A model generated the notes under the pieces. It was not told where the DNA came from, made no database searches, and was given only the letters and a program-made list of their open reading frames with translations. Shown piece by piece: positions 34,800 to 46,800 of a stretch of DNA of 64,000 nt. Both the position numbers and the translations under genes were made by a program. Where the stretch lies: NCBI GenBank assembly GCA_914767715.1, contig OU612074.1, forward strand, positions 6,525,501 through 6,589,500, written 5' to 3'. Source of the stretch: Membranipora membranacea (Eukaryota; Bryozoa; Gymnolaemata; Cheilostomatida; Membraniporidae). Within the stretch, counting starts at the first letter, position 1, and every line of letters begins with the position of its first letter.

Positions 34800-36530
34800 T
34801 AAGAGTTTATAATAAAAGTAAACAATTAAATAAACAAAATTATGTAAATAACTTGTTGACCTCAGATTCAGTAACATAGATATAGAAAACAACTAAAAAT
34901 ATTTGAATGTAGGGTGGGACATACTTCATATTAAGTACGATAATTAAAGCATGGTAGCATAAGTTAAGTGGAAGTTAAGAAGAAAAAAACACATCATTGT
35001 GTAAGATTTAATGATAATGATTCATGAGGCTAGTTCAATCTAGTTACAAAAGTATGAAATCTGTTTAAAAAGGCTGATTTGCCTAGGTTTGATCTAAATG
35101 ATGGTTTAATCATTGAACAGATGCTACAAAGTGAAAGTGAATGCCTGTTTAGTTAGCTACTAAGATGAAGTATGTGCTTAGATGCACAGCATATTGCAAT
35201 AATACTGTATTTGATTGCATGGTCTAAAAACCAACGCACCATTTCACTATGTGCACTTTTCCTATAAAAGCACACTGTAGCGTATGGTAGTCCATAGACC
35301 GTAATAGTCACTGGGTACATCATAGACTTATAATAATATTTATTATTAAGTCTATGGGGTACAACAGTAATCCATAACGCACTGATGAACACAATACAAT
35401 GGTTTTTGTTTGCAAACACAATGCATGTGCATTCTAACCTATCAAACTTTTTGTTGTGAAATTTAATTCTAATTTATTTGACCATAGGCACTCTAGTATT
35501 GCAGTCAACCCACTTAAGCTGTAGCTCCACGAGACGATGTAATCACAGGCCGATGGCATGTCTAGACATGCTCAGCCGATCTCACACTGCTACACAGGCC
35601 TATGAGTTAGTACACGATGGTCTAGTGAGTCATAGTGGGGTAATAAATCAGGTGCCTAGATTGACCAATGAACTCCCTCAGTTCAATCGATTGACCAATG
35701 ATATTTAATGGGCGTGTTAACAAATGACCGGATATAGATGTCATATTAAATCCGGGTCTTTTTCACTTTGAATCTTCACCAAATAAAATTTCAGTCTTCT
35801 GTAAAATTGATTTTCCTATGCTACACTAAATGGATGTCATGTCAGGACAGCTTCCATTTCCAAGTGATACAGCTATTACCTTCCATATTTTCACTACAGC
35901 ACCACTCCTATTTTTGTAGTTATGGTCTTTTTTATCATAAATAGGAGGATGTGATTTTCCTACAGATATTATCAACTCCTCCATTTTTGATAGCCTGTCA
36001 CGATTTGATAGATGACGTGTTTAACCGCGTAATTATTGAAGCAAGCAATCAACAACCAATCAGCATAGAGGATCATCCAGATCACTCTGGCAAAAGACCA
36101 ACAAGTTCGATGTCCACTTAACACGAGTAATCACTCGTGCAGATCCCCCCCCCCCCCCCGATTAACCACTCGTGACCCCAAATCGATGTAAAAATCGGCT
36201 CATGTAGCCATGGCTTAAGTCGTGGAACGCTTGTTTTGATGACAGGAGCTAATCCGGTCATCGACCCCATTGGGATGGCTATTGTGGATGAATACGCCAT
36301 AGTGTGCTCAAGCCTTAACATGGCAATGAAAGTTGGGCAGTCAACACATTTTGTAAATGGATATAAACCGATGTTTATCGGGCCATTCAATAAGTTTCCT
36401 CTGTTCCACAGCTGGTATTCATACCTATCAGTGCATCGATATGAAATATTCAATTTTACCTAGTTTAATAAGTATCGGAAGTGTGTATCTCCAGTTCTCT
36501 TGTTAACTCAGAAGTTGGTGTTATTGGAAC
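34800..36530. other. Spacer before Asn-Gly gene C
   Basis: No gene is seen. It contains an AT-rich palindrome near 35322-35358 (CATAGACTTA on one arm) and a run of 15 C at 36145-36159 between ACTCGTG-containing flanks. Confidence 0.5.
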
Positions 36531-36533
36531 AAA

Positions 36534-39500
36534 ATGGCACATCATGTAGCAATTATGTTGCTGTTCATCAATCTACCCACCACAAGCGTCACCCAAACAT
36601 TTTTCTCTGGAGCAGAGACAGAGGAAGATGTAGCTGAGAATGCATTAGACTTTACAAACAGGATTCTAGCAGAGCTGGTAAGTGGTTGCTTCCTGAAATC
36701 CAAGCTGTCTAAATTAGCGATACAATATTTTGAAGATGATTTTCGATTCTGCGCAAATATTTCCAAGCATTGCAAAGTTTGGTGTTGACATCAATGGAGT
36801 TAGATTGATACAACACTAAAGTACAATTGATGTAGTGATTTGTGAGCCAGAGGTCAATACTGATACTGATCTTCCTTACCCTTATATTGTAACTTTGTGT
36901 CAATTTCGGATCTAGCTATACATCTGTCCTCGTTAAACATTAATTGATGTCCAAGTAACAACCATCAAACCTCAGACAAACTGATTGGGAAAAGTTTTAC
37001 AAGTGGTCAGTGGGTATATACTCTGTCTTATGATGTGAGGGATAGATGCCGTGGGAGGGCAGGGAGTTCAAATTGTGGAGGGAATGCAGGCGTTGCTATG
37101 CAGCAGATCACGCGTAGTACTAAACATGAGTTGTGTTCATTAAGAACTACAGCACCCTCCACTTAATTCAAAAAAATATAAATTATGTGACATTTGAATT
37201 TAATGCAGTATTGTTGAAGAGATTTCCCACAGTCTTTCCGTTCATCTGTATTGTAGAATCTTGTTAGTGTTTTCGGAAATGGCATCTTGAACGGTAACTG
37301 CCCGGACGGGGCTAACTGCCCGACTAACACACAGGGTAACTGGAACGGTAACAACAACATAGGATTCCCTAATGGTGGGAACGGTAACGTCAACGGCAAC
37401 TGTGCCGGAGGTAAGTAATACAACAACAGGGCCGTAGTTCTGAAAATGTGGTAGGGGAGGCAATAATCCTTCGGTGCATGATGTAACACCAGCCTCCCAA
37501 GATTTTGAGGTATGTAAATAGTAGATAAAAATCCCAAATGAGCTGACTCCGGCATGGAAAAATCATTTAGTGCACTTTTACATCACTCTATTTAACATGC
37601 TAGGCGAGGCATTGCCTCCCTGCCTCCCCTAGAACTATGGGCCTGAACAAGTATAACATGGTGCAATGTAACCTGTCTTGGCAAGCTTTGATGGTGTGGG
37701 GGTTTTAATCGCTCTCCCCCACTTCCCAATCGAACCTTGAATATAGGAAGCTAAGTGCAATGCAACATCCTCTGAAATGCTCGCCATATTGATTAAAAGG
37801 TCTTGGTCTTTATGCAGCCTCCTGGCTGAATCTGATTCGAATACTTGACTTAGAATAAGTTTTGTACGCAATTAACATGGTAAGTTAGATTTATGACTTG
37901 TAGCATAGGTTTTGAACCTCTGGGTTTACTCTAGATGAGTAAATATCAGCGAAAGCTTAGATACTTCATTCGGACTGAGCATTATCTAGCACCAAACTCA
38001 GCTGGGTGACATGGGCGTTTATGTAGAGAAAAGCGGTGGAGTAAACGCTAAACGTTCAAAATTTAGTACTTTCTAGCCAATGCAAAATGGGCATCTATTA
38101 CCTTTCTCAGCATTTGATCAACAGAGGCAACAATAATTGTTTACTAAGACAGGTTTGATTTACCAGGGAATTGCGCAGAGACGCAGAACGGGAATTTTAA
38201 TGGTAACAGCAACATTAACCAGAGGAGAATTCTGGGTAATATCGGTAAGAATGGTAATAATAACGGGAACTGTAAGGGAAACTGTCGGCACACGATTCTC
38301 GGAAACTCCAACGGGAACTCAAACAGGAACGGCATCAATGGTAAGTCAGAGCCACTATCACTTCACTATTGTGTCCAACCTTTTATTGTACAATACAAAG
38401 CTTTCAAACAAGCTAACATAGAGCCAAGATGATTTCCATTTTTACATTTAAATGCTTGCGTAGCAAGACATATGAGTGCATTTAAATATATTGAAAAAAT
38501 CTCCCTTGTTGAATGCTGATTAGTGTTTTAATGGATTATTTCTCAAATAGCTCACAAATTATGATTGGTAGACTTCATGACTTCATACACACATACAGCG
38601 ATATGCTGCCAGATTTAAGCTTAACCCCAGAGTCGTAGATGCAGGAAAATACCAAACACAAACATAAGCACATCCGCCATAACCCTATCTGTATGTTTTA
38701 CTACAGGTAACTTGAATGGTAACTGTCAGGGTAACTGTGATGGAGCTGTAGCAGGTAACGGTGATGGTAATAATAGAACAGACGGCCAACCTCATGGTAA
38801 TAACAACGGGAACTGCATCGGTATGTTAAAACAAAGACATGGAAATAATTTTACCAACTCCTTGGCAGAAGTTGAAACTTTGTGTCAAATGCCAAACTCC
38901 ATTACCTAAAAAGATGGCATTAGTAAAGTAGTAGCATGGATGTGATTAAAATAATCAAAAACTTGTGTCCATACCAAACCGGGATGCCATTATCAAGGAC
39001 AACTCCTAATTTAGACTGTGAATAGTGAACTCTGTAACTCGTTTCAATTTGATAACAACTATCTTTTAGAAAAATTATTTAAATCGATAGAAGCTTTAAT
39101 TTCTCACGTCGGTGTAGATTACTGTTACTAACTTAACTTGTGCGGGTGACTCGAGCCTGGGTCCACTAGGCTTTTCTGCTTATTTATCCTTTGGCCTAAA
39201 CCTAGGTTTTGAAACTGGTTACCATGAAGATTTAAAATAGCAGACACATTCCATCAACAACATTGCAATCACTGCATTTCCATGTTAGTTTTGAGGTCGA
39301 GCTGAGACTGATTAAGAGGCTCTTCGAGCTATGGGAATGCCTCCAAGCCCGAGCTGAGCTCAAATGTTGAGCTCGCACTAACAGCTTGTTACAGCAAGCT
39401 GGCGTGGCCGAGCGGTTAGCATCAAAGGCGCGGGAGGCCGGGGTTCAAATCCTGGTGTCGGCAGATTTGTTTGATGTTTTTTTCCTCAGCTCTATCATGG

Positions 39501-40187
39501 AAATGGCTGCATATTTCGAGATCGAGCCAAGAGATGACAACTCAGCTCGATCTAGGTTGACCTCAAAATTCACATGGAAACATGTTGAATATGACGCTGA
39601 CACTATTATCAAATAAAAGTGAATCTTAGAAAAATATTACAAAGTTCTGTTCGATTTTTATCCACCATCAATAATTCATGCCATGTAGAGCATTGAATTT
39701 TTTTACCATACCAATCTGACAAAACTTTATTATAAGTAACTGCCTGCCTGTAGCATGCATTGGTCTTTGGGTAGTCTTTACCTTTTCATATTATGGTATC
39801 CTTATATCTCCTACATATACGACTACAAGTGGTAAACATGGGGTTATATTGAAGGGTTCTAGTGTGTATCCCTCTTTGATTGGTCAAAAATCAAGTTAAT
39901 AATATAGTACTAAATTTTCTCCTCCGAAACTGCAATATTATCTCCTCCAAATTAGTAACTGTGCTTTATCTCCCCGACTAGACAATTGTGATTTATCTCC
40001 CCAACTAGGTAACTGTGAGAATTTCGAAGGAGGCAACGAGACTGACAAGAATAATCAGGATAACTGTGTAGGGAACTGTGCCAATCACAATGAGGGAGAT
40101 AACAGACAACTCAAAGTTAATCAGACTCGCAGACTCAGCAATAGACTTAGACAGCTGATCAACGAAGTCAGCGTTATCAACGTGTAA
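36534..40187 (+). CDS. Asn-Gly-Cys cassette secreted protein C (unrecognised family)
   Basis: Five exons: 36534-36677, 37257-37410, 38167-38340, 38707-38820 and 40009-40187, giving 765 bases and 254 residues in frame. Exon 1 encodes a leader (AIMLLFINLPTTSVTQ) and ends FTNRILAEL. Exons 2, 3 and 4 have exactly the lengths of those in gene B. Typical cassettes are GGNGNVNGNCAGG, KNGNNNGNCKGNC and GNLNGNCQGNC. Exon 5 starts GNCENFEGGNETDKNNQDNC and ends with a basic tail (NQTRRLSNRLRQLINE). The gene lies 9.6 kb from gene B, beyond the LRAT-like gene. It converges on the CD73 gene, whose stop is 667 bases away. Intron 4 holds a tRNA-like foldback element. The near-identity of exon 4 to gene B points to recent exchange. 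Function is unknown, and secretion is inferred from the leader. Confidence 0.8.
39276..39580. mobile_element. Foldback element around a tRNA-like core
   Basis: The left arm contains TTTCCATGT and TTTTGAGGTC followed by GAGCTGAG. The right arm carries the same blocks inverted, with about ten extra bases between the last two. The arms enclose the tRNA-like sequence at 39398-39463. No target duplication was identified with confidence. Confidence 0.55.
39398..39463 (+). pseudogene. tRNA-like pseudogene (class II, Leu/Ser type)
   Basis: The sequence has an A box TGGCCGAGCGGTTAGC, a B box GGTTCAAATCC and a 7-bp acceptor stem with three G-T pairs. Only about 66 bases span it, and no complete anticodon arm plus variable arm can be drawn. 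It is therefore a shortened relic and no anticodon is assigned. Confidence 0.6.
39691..39745 (+). repeat. Dispersed repeat, copy 2
   Basis: This matches 2584-2642 over about 55 bases, and lies just after the foldback element in intron 4 of gene C. Confidence 0.6.
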
Positions 40188-40629
40188 AGTCAGTGCATCA
40201 TGAATACTCAGTCAAACAATCTCTCTTGTCAAGTTATGCAATACTGCAAACTAGATCTCTTAAGAGATTTGAAATGTGACTTTATTGGACTCATCAATAT
40301 TAAGTATTAAGTTCCTTTGGCATTGATTTAGTCAAGAATCTCACCCAAAGAGCCATGCACCTTTATGTGCTATGAGCAGCTAAACTAAAGGCGAGCCTAC
40401 AGAGCATGTATCGTTTTGTGTATTCGGTGACTTTCGATTTATTTTGTGTAAGTTGTGGCACATAAAAATACCTGAGCTGGCAAATTAGAGTAAGACAGCA
40501 TCCAAAAATGCTGTGCTGTTAGTTTAATCATGTTAATCAAGCTAATTATGTCATTAATAATGTTGTTCTTATGATACAACTAGTAATAGTTGTAATGATA
40601 ATAAGAACCAATGAAAATGATAGAACAAA

Positions 40630-40635
40630 AATAAA
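40630..40635 (+). promoter_or_regulatory. Poly(A) signal candidate for Asn-Gly gene C
   Basis: AATAAA lies about 440 bases after the stop codon of gene C and about 220 bases from the convergent CD73 stop. Confidence 0.35.
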
Positions 40636-40853
40636 AATACCTACAAAATTTTTTTCAAATCTGATTATGATAGGCTTTGAAACACAACGTATAGAGATTT
40701 TAGTACTCTGCCTTTACCCGTAGGCCTTTCCTGGACTGGCTTCATGTTAGCAAAAACCTTTTCCATGAATCATAGATTTGTCTGCTTGAAGACTTAGTTT
40801 AAAACAAGCATGGCATTAGGATGTGGAGCACCAACATACATTGGTCTATGAGT

Positions 40854-43800
40854 CTATAATTGTAAAACGGCAGTGAAAATCACAGCTAATAAACAGTAGA
40901 GTACTTGGTAGCTCTGAGAATAGATCAGGGGCGAAGAGCCCACTGGTGCCTCTGTGACCTCATGGTCAACAGGTGCTGGGCAATCGTCAGCGTCTGTCAG
41001 AAACCTGATTCTGTTTTCATTAGTTGGATAGAGGGTCTTCAATGTACTCATGTAACTCTCTACCATAGCAGCCTCAGATAGTCCTGAAAACATAACTTCT
41101 AGATATAACCACCGCTTAACTTCTGATGTTGCATTGGAGTCGGTTCCCCTTTGAACAAATTTAACTTTTTAAACATCAGCATTTAATTTTCTATCGTGGT
41201 TATTAGATAACATGTGCAATTAATTTGTAGATCGTCTCATATCAGTTCATGCCTTTAGGTTATTTGAGTTGTTTCCCCCTATCGGCTTGGTTCTGTCCAT
41301 AAAGATTTTCTGTGTCAGAGACAGACCAGAAGAGGGGGCTGTTAATCCAAATGTTGTTTTAAATTGATCAAATTGATTCCTTCCATAGGCTGTAAGTGAT
41401 GAATACATATGGCAGGCTTAGATGTGATTCTCATTGTGTCAACGATCAGATTACCATTCTACTCAATGAATCAATAGCAGAAAGTTTTAAACTATACTAA
41501 CCTAAGTTCTCAAAGGCCAGACGTCCGCTAACAAACATGTCATAGGAGTCTCCACCTGAGGCTACAAAACTTGTTGTAAGAATAGTGTAGTTAGCCTTAG
41601 GATCCATTGGCTCAAACTCGGGTATCTCACAGTTCAGACACCTCAGCTGTAGGTCCACCACCTGGTCTCCGATTGGCCGTCTCATGTCATAGGTAACATG
41701 AGCACCTTCAAAGTTCAAGGTCATAAAATATATGAGGGTATCAACACAATGTCTCTTAAATCTATCAGAATGTTATATTCAAATTATGTTTTTTTCATTA
41801 GACTAAACATCACAAGTAACAAATACACAACTTTGATGAGATTGACAGCACAGCTAATATATCATGGCACAGCCGCCTAATTCAAAGCAAAGTATACAAC
41901 TTAAAGTCAATACCTGAATGTTGTAGGAATCGTCCGCTCTTTGATACATCACTTTTTGCGAGAGCACTGTTCTCGAATGCTGCTTTCAGAGTCTCGCCGC
42001 TGACGGTTACAGCCACGATATCATTACCAAACGGCAGCGAAGTCAACAGTGCACGGTAAGATAGATCACCTGTGGTTTATTAGTGGTATAAGTGGTGTTT
42101 CAAAAGAATACGGTGTAAGCTGGTTAATTCAAACTTAATAATTCAAAGTTCCTCTTAATTCGTAAAAGAAAATTTTTCTCACCGCCAGATCTCAACGCAT
42201 TTTAATTTCACTCAATACAAACACTGTCAAAACATGTTACGTGAGATATTGTCTTTTCTCAAAATGTGTCTACAGTTCATAAAAGCTGACAAGTCCTAGG
42301 TTCAAAATTTTCATGTTTATGAGTGCTGTACTAAGGTATTCAAATGCTTCCTTGATAACTTAAATGGACAATTTTTTCTTGATTATCATAGACATGCGAA
42401 CAATCTTTTTGATTATTGATACCATAGGTATAATGAAGTCTATGTGGTGAACTGACCTCTCTCGATTGGTGCTCTGATTGATCCCCCATTAACTAGAGCT
42501 ATAGCTGCTCTGGCCCATTTAATACCTGTACCAAACAGTACATTACTGTGTATCCACGCATCTGATACTAGGTTACCTGCAATAAATATACTACATATAG
42601 CATCTCACCAACAAGTAAACATATCATTTAAAAGTGTGAGAACAGCTGCAACAATGATATTCAAGCCGATTTCTCAATGAGTTCTGAAATGTGTATGAAC
42701 ATACATGAAGTTATGTTTGAGATCATTAGGGGTGTATCCGTAGCTTATAAGCTTCAAAGCGAACCATTGAGCAAAGAAGTAGATTTCGATTACATCAGCC
42801 TACCGAAGTTACATTCTTGTCCTCTGCATGATGCGTCTAATTTGACTGCTGTCCTAGATACTGTTTTGTTTCCTTCCTCTAAGACTCTCTGTCTGTAAGG
42901 TTCTAGCATAGCTTCTATCTCGGGATCTACAAAAGAAGACTTGCGGTTTTAGCGGATGAAACATGTGAAACAGGGGGGGGCGACTGGAATTGCTGAAGCA
43001 GAATGAACGGTTTGCGCAGGTTGAAACAATAGTGTGGATCGATCGGGCGAAGAGGGTGGGGCTTGCGAACAGATGGAAAGACTGGAGCTGCTGGAATTAA
43101 TAAGTTATCACGCCACGCTCACTCAATGATACCTTAGCCTTAATAACAAATAAATAAATTGAGTTTTAGCAATGGTGCAATCATTGATTTGCAGTTGCAG
43201 ATTTTTTGCTGATTGTTCCATCAACGTCAGCAGGATTTTGAGATTGAAAATTTCGATAGATTCAACATATTCTGGTGATAAATTTAATGTTGTTTTTATT
43301 AACAAATCTTTGTGTTAGCTCAATATTAAGTTGATCACAACAAGCTGCTAAATCGTTTTCCATTTTCCAGATCATAACTTGTTGAAATAAATCAAGTTCC
43401 TAATAAACGACCTTGACCTTGACTGTTGACAGCAGATTAATAACAGCTCTAAACCAACTACAACCAAATCTAAGAGTGATACACATACTGTTAATGTAAT
43501 CCGGAAAAATTCAATCACATGGCAGGCTGTGGAGGGAATTTGGATATAGTGTAATGATATTGATACTGCGAGCAGCCATTTAGCCCATCTCATGCTTTAT
43601 ATAGTCAAACAAGACCAGGTTCCTCAGATACAAAACTCTCCAATCTTGATTGCTTACCTTTAGCTACGGAGTTGTCTAGTAGAATGGGATTTCCTGAATA
43701 TAGTAGGATTTCTCCAGCATCGTCAAAAGTAACATCTAAATGACCAAGGTACTTAGTGAATGTGTAGGCCTGAACACACAACCCGATTTTGTCAGCGTCA

Positions 43801-46800
43801 TCTTTCTCAACTACATATGGATACGCTCCTTCAGGGCTCTCTGATGCTGGAGGGTCTTCACCTGCATAGGAAGAACAAAGAGGCTGCTCTGGAGAAAGTT
43901 TATCACAAGATAAGTTGTCTTTTCTTTTACACTGGGGAGAGAACTCCTATAGTAAGATATTCCATTAGGTTTTACCCATAAACATAAAAATACTCTATTT
44001 ATATGTTTATGGTTTTACTAGTTTCTGCCAGGTAAAAATTTCATATCTGGATTCCCATGGGGAGTTATGATTGCTGAGCCTTTCATTTTGTAACGATGCT
44101 CAGGTGAATGTTGCACTAGCATTCAAACGGTATTTTTCTTTTCTTAATGAAGTTGATCAAATGTTCTTTTGCCTTTGTTTATGAGGTTGATCAAATGATC
44201 TGGGTAAATTAAATAGAGAGAGGAGTTGGACATCAACCAAACTTATTTTAAGAGGATTAGAAAGATCATTCAAACAGATAATATAGCACCAAAACTTTAA
44301 AACTAGTGATCTTTATTACTTTTGTTTTGTAAGAATCAGCGATGCCACCAAGGGTTTGTTAATTGTGTATCTAGACGCAATGGAAAGCTGAAATTGAGTC
44401 CATGGAGGGATATTGATAGTAAATGGTTGAGTTAGTATGCTTCTAAACCGACCTGTATACAGGAAAGTATTAGTGTGGCCTCCAACTACAATATCCACTC
44501 CGTCAACTTCCTTAGCGATCTGTTTGTCGAGAGTGAATCCAGCATGGCCGACAGCTATGATGATGTTCACACTCGAGTCGTTGGCCTGTATCTCAGAGAC
44601 TGCTGTACGTACTGAGCTTACTACATCATTGAAAACGAGGGTACCAGTGTTTCCTGAAATCAGAAAACAGAATTTGTAACAAATATTTGTGCTTATGCAG
44701 CTTTTTTTGAGGAATTTATGCACCACGCTTCCGGTAATGTCAATGACCGATCTGATTATCAAGAACTAGTGGCAAACGACAAATTTCCACATAAAATTAT
44801 CCAAAACATAGGTCATTAATGTTGATATTAATCTAACATTTAGGGCATTTAGAGGACTGTGGAAAAGAATGGAGAATACACTGTTGCACTGTCGCAAGTG
44901 GCCTAAAACACTTAAATTGCAAAAACTTTGACTGGATTTCCATACAAATTTATATCCTTTAAAGATTTATAGCGGCCCAAACCAAGGCAGAGAAACGCCT
45001 CCCTAACATATCCCCATCCCTGCCTCTACTATCTTTTTTCTAAACAATGGTGCTGTTTTATCGGAGGCAAATTGATAGAGACTTATCAAACTGATCAATC
45101 ATAATAACACAGTAACAGAAATAGATAACTTAATCTGAATGACACTTACTTCCTGGTGAACAGGGACTGATCAACAGTCCCTCTCTTACCACCTTTTCCT
45201 GGAGAGACTATAATTAGATAATCAAAACTTGTGACCTTGTATTATGACAACTACAGGTCATTGGACCGGAAAAGCCACCCCCCCCCCCCCCCCCCCCGAG
45301 ATGGACAAACAATTTTCAAAAAAAAGGTTTCCAAATAAGACTCATATCCCACAATCCTACAGCACCAATCTCCTGTCACTGATTAGAAAATACTATAGGT
45401 CTACAAAGTTTTACCATTTTCGATGACTATCTTAATTTGTTAGTCTGGCCATCACCAAAGAAACGCAAACTCAAGACAATCGCCTGGCAGTGAATATTGC
45501 AGTTTGCCATTTCCAGTCGATTCGGTTCGCAGGAGCTCTTGGTTTGAGCCTCATTACATAAACATTTGGATTTCTTGCTTGCACAGCCACAAGAGTATCT
45601 CTATCTGACAGATATGCAAACTACTTTAACAGTAATCACTCAGGTTAGGGGGAGTAACTCCGGTAGAATCTAAATGAGGCCTTACCAGGACCAGTCAGTA
45701 CAGTAGTGTCTGTTGTGGTGTAGCCTATGATCCCAATCTTTCTTCCTCCTACATCTTTAATCACCCAAGGGTGGTACCCTACAAGCCCGGGCTCATTGGA
45801 ATTGTCAATATTAGAGCTTACAATGCTTAACTCTGATGAATCTGTTACATTGTTTATAAACCGTTGAAGTGTAGGGAGGCCCTCATCAAATTCGTGATTG
45901 CCGAGTGCCTGAAAAAATTAAAAGAATCCATGGTAAGTACTTCTGTTAGGGGAGACTTAAGATAAGTACTTTAGATATGGGAGTTTTGGGAAGTACTTTT
46001 TCTCGCCGGGGGGCTGTCGGGCGAGGGGCAAAAGTCTGGGGGGCTCAGACTAGATGATATGGGGAAGTTTTGCTACCTACATATAGATGAGCTTTGTCAC
46101 ATGGCCTATTGTCTTGAGAATCAAAATGAAGAGACTACAAAATCATCACAATAAAGGCGCAATAGAACACAGCTTTTCTTTTGTTGGAACTCCGCTTGTT
46201 ATTTCTCAATATGATTGCGGAATCCAAATTTGAATTATTGTTTCTTAGATGTTGAGTTGATGTTGTTCTAATTGAGTTCTTAGAAAGCAGTGTTTGATGA
46301 GATCAAGTATGATCCAATTTACCGACGTTCCGATCATTCCCATTCTACTGGTGAGATGCCGCCGCCGCCTTTTGTTTGCTGCTCCTACTCTAAATGCAGG
46401 CAAACTGGATCCTGCTAGATTTAGGGTTTGAATTGGGCCCCATATGTTTGAATCGGATTCACCATGTCATTATTGGGGTCAGAAAATGGGTTTCAAATAC
46501 AAATTAGTGGAGTTAGGCAAAAAGCGACTGCTAAGAAAGTCAATGCGCACTTAACATGTTATTGTATTACCCTCGCCGGGGGGCCGGGGGGCCGTCGGGC
46601 CGTCGGGCGAGGGGCAAAAGTCTAGGGGGCTCAGACTAGGTGTTATCAGGTTATGTAATAGATCACTCAGGCAAACATTGCGTCGCTTTATTATATTGAC
46701 ACAGCTACTTCAAAGGCAGGACCATGGGATGTGTCTGATCAGAAATTATTTGGTATAAGTTTATCATATTCCCCTTGCTTTTATACTCGTTTACTTGTTC

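Noticed and set aside
34396-34812. Open frames of 138 and 100 codons encoding Leu-Phe-Val-Cys repeats
   Set aside because: They are translations of the TTTG/TTTA microsatellite, and the tetranucleotide gives open frames automatically.
39398-39463. A functional tRNA-Leu or tRNA-Ser gene
   Set aside because: It is too short, its acceptor stem has three G-T pairs and the anticodon and variable arms are incomplete.
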